From Psettodes erumei (taxonomy: Eukaryota; Chordata; Actinopteri; Pleuronectiformes; Psettodidae): 64,000 nucleotides of DNA. This document shows positions 62,590 to 64,000 of the stretch, in pieces (position 1 is the first letter of the stretch; each line of letters opens with the position of its first letter). The notes beneath the pieces were generated by a model. It was not told the DNA's origin. It did no database searches and worked only from the letters and a program-made list of their open reading frames with translations. Made by a program: the position numbers and the translations under genes. The stretch is taken from contig JAFBJZ010000449.1 of NCBI GenBank assembly GCA_016785225.1, positions 620,001 through 684,000 on the forward strand. The letters are read 5' to 3'.

Positions 62590-63015
62590 TTATCGATCAT
62601 TGCACCATGTTAAACAAACTTATTTCACTGACTCACTAGTCCCTAGAGGCAAAGCTTAAGCCATAACATCTGCTGAAATGTGCTGCAGGAATCTGGCTTA
62701 TGGATATTTATAATATGTTAATAATAGCATGAGTTAGTAAATATGCTGCAATATGTACACTATATTTTTAAGCAAGGACAAAATCCTTAATAAAGCATTG
62801 TGAGTCCTGCTTTTTTGTAAAGACAGCATTAAAAAAACCCATAAAGAGCCAAAGGCATGCAGTTTTTCTGACTCTGTCTTCGTTTCTGATCATTTCTTAT
62901 GCCTCACTGCACCGTGTTAAACAATGGGTTTGGTCATTTCAAGGAACCAACTCACTTGTCCCTGGAGGCATAGCAACTGCCATAATATCCACTGAAATAT
63001 GCTGCAGGAAGGCTT
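62590..63015. repeat. diverged direct duplication, offset about 310-320 bp
   Basis: GCACCATGTTAAACAA at 62602 recurs as GCACCGTGTTAAACAA at 62909. CTAGTCCCTAGAGGCA recurs as CTTGTCCCTGGAGGCA. CTGAAATGTGCTGCAGGAA near 62673 recurs as CTGAAATATGCTGCAGGAA near 62992. Order and strand are kept. Confidence 0.75.
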
Positions 63016-64000
63016 ATTATAGAGTAATAACCATTCTGCAGCGGTAGAGTTACTGCACAAAATAAAGCAATGAATGTACATTTTCTGCAATGTTTTCCAT
63101 TTTTCAAAGAAAAATGAGGAGATCATTACAGGCTGAAGTTCTATTCTGATTATGGCGCTCTTTGTTCTCAGCCTGAATAGCGATCTTTTGATTTGGCTCA
63201 GATGAATGCTGTACCCTTGCTACAACAAACCCATACAATTTCAGATGATAAAGTTTTTGAGTAAAGCTTTATGACAGACTCGTTGACCTCATCATCCTTC
63301 GCTCGCTATCTCACTTATTCCCTTGCACACACCTGCTAACAAGCATAGTGACACACAATGTGCCAATGCTGTATTAATGCTCCCTCCTTTGTTCCTTTCC
63401 CTGTCCACCTTTATCGCTCTGCCATTTTATAAGTCTCCATCATCTCAGGGGTCCCAGAATGCCCATAGCCCCATTCTGCAGAATGGTCAATTGCTCAACT
63501 CCTGTCTGACTTTGCTGTGATAAAATGTCCCCTGTGTGTAGGTGAGTGTTTTGTATACAGCCAAGAGCGTGAGCCATGAAAAAAGAGAGGGAATAATGTC
63601 GTGAGGGAGGTGTGTCTATGCTTTGTGGTCTTTGTGTGCAGTTGTCCCTCTATCTGAATTGCCTGCAGCTTCAAAAATGGACACAATAACTCCCCTTTGG
63701 ACAGCAGGGGATGCCAATGAGGAGCACTGACAGCCGGGGACATCCTTCTCTTCAAATCCTGGCAGCACATTTTGTCCTGACCTTTTTGCTTTGGCAGTCA
63801 ACCATTATTTTCAACCTCTGTCCATCCACCTATCATCTTTGCTTTTCCTATTAAACTGTAAAGAAGCGTGTGACTGTGGATTTTAAATTTGAGCCCAGTG
63901 ACCTTACCTTATAGCCGCACCAGCCAGTGTCAGCTTGTTATGGCATGCCTCATTGTGTAAAAACTAGAGCCAAATACAAGTACCCAAATACAAGCGGGCA

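Larger units (their letters stand above)
55290..64000 (+). other. iqsec3 intron 2, running off the window
   Basis: No IQ, Sec7 or PH exon is visible to the end of the window. It holds GT repeats (57512-57547), a CpG-rich segment with a poly(A)-like tail (59852-60140), AT-rich stretches with many TAATTA words (60240-60310, 60880-60925) and a diverged direct duplication (62590-63015). Confidence 0.5.

Overview
This is vertebrate nuclear DNA, most likely from a teleost fish (probably a percomorph). The genes are split by GT-AG introns, most of the sequence is AT-rich and CpG-poor, and dinucleotide microsatellites (CA/GT, GA/CT) are frequent. Several non-coding stretches resemble interspersed repeats common in fish genomes. 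There are no bacterial operons, CRISPR arrays, phage genes or intact viral genes. The species cannot be named from the sequence alone.

Four protein-coding genes are supported. (1) A small, apparently intronless, CpG-rich gene on the minus strand (about 1062-1583) encodes a roughly 173-residue protein. It carries two short motifs in the order and rough spacing of HEXIM P-TEFb inhibitors, but it lacks the C-terminal coiled coil. (2) st8sia1, encoding GD3 synthase, an alpha-2,8-sialyltransferase, lies on the minus strand. All five coding exons were placed with consistent splice phases (21866 down to 15048), giving a 335-residue protein with a membrane anchor and sialylmotifs L, S, III and VS. 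(3) A slow-type troponin I gene (tnni1-like) lies on the plus strand. Its six coding exons (28233-30039) encode 189 residues; a TATA-type promoter with a likely non-coding first exon lies at 27347-27419 and a poly(A) signal at 30319. (4) The 5' end of iqsec3, an ARF-GEF of inhibitory synapses, lies on the plus strand. Its first coding exon is 38645-39228, followed by a 16-kb intron, a probable 81-bp second exon (55209-55289) and an open-ended intron running off the window.

Layout: 1-1.7 kb HEXIM-like gene; 1.7-15 kb non-coding, including probable st8sia1 3' UTR at its right end; 15-22.6 kb st8sia1 with a CpG-rich promoter; 22.6-27.3 kb intergenic; 27.3-30.3 kb tnni1; 30.3-38.2 kb intergenic; 38.2-64 kb iqsec3 promoter, exon 1 and long introns. 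The genes do not form a pathway: one is ganglioside synthesis, one is muscle thin-filament regulation, one is synaptic ARF signalling and one may relate to transcription-elongation control. ST8SIA1 and IQSEC3 both lie on human 12p, which suggests old synteny.

The most interesting non-coding signals are a near-perfect REST/NRSF (RE1) element inside iqsec3 intron 1 (52378-52398), two strong CTCF-like motifs in convergent orientation bracketing st8sia1 (3123 and 23117-23130), a tandem CACGTG pair (12567-12579), a CpG-rich segment with a poly(A)-like tail that looks like a fairly recent retroposon (59852-60140), and a diverged direct duplication (about 62590-63015). All were found by eye; none was tested by database search or alignment.
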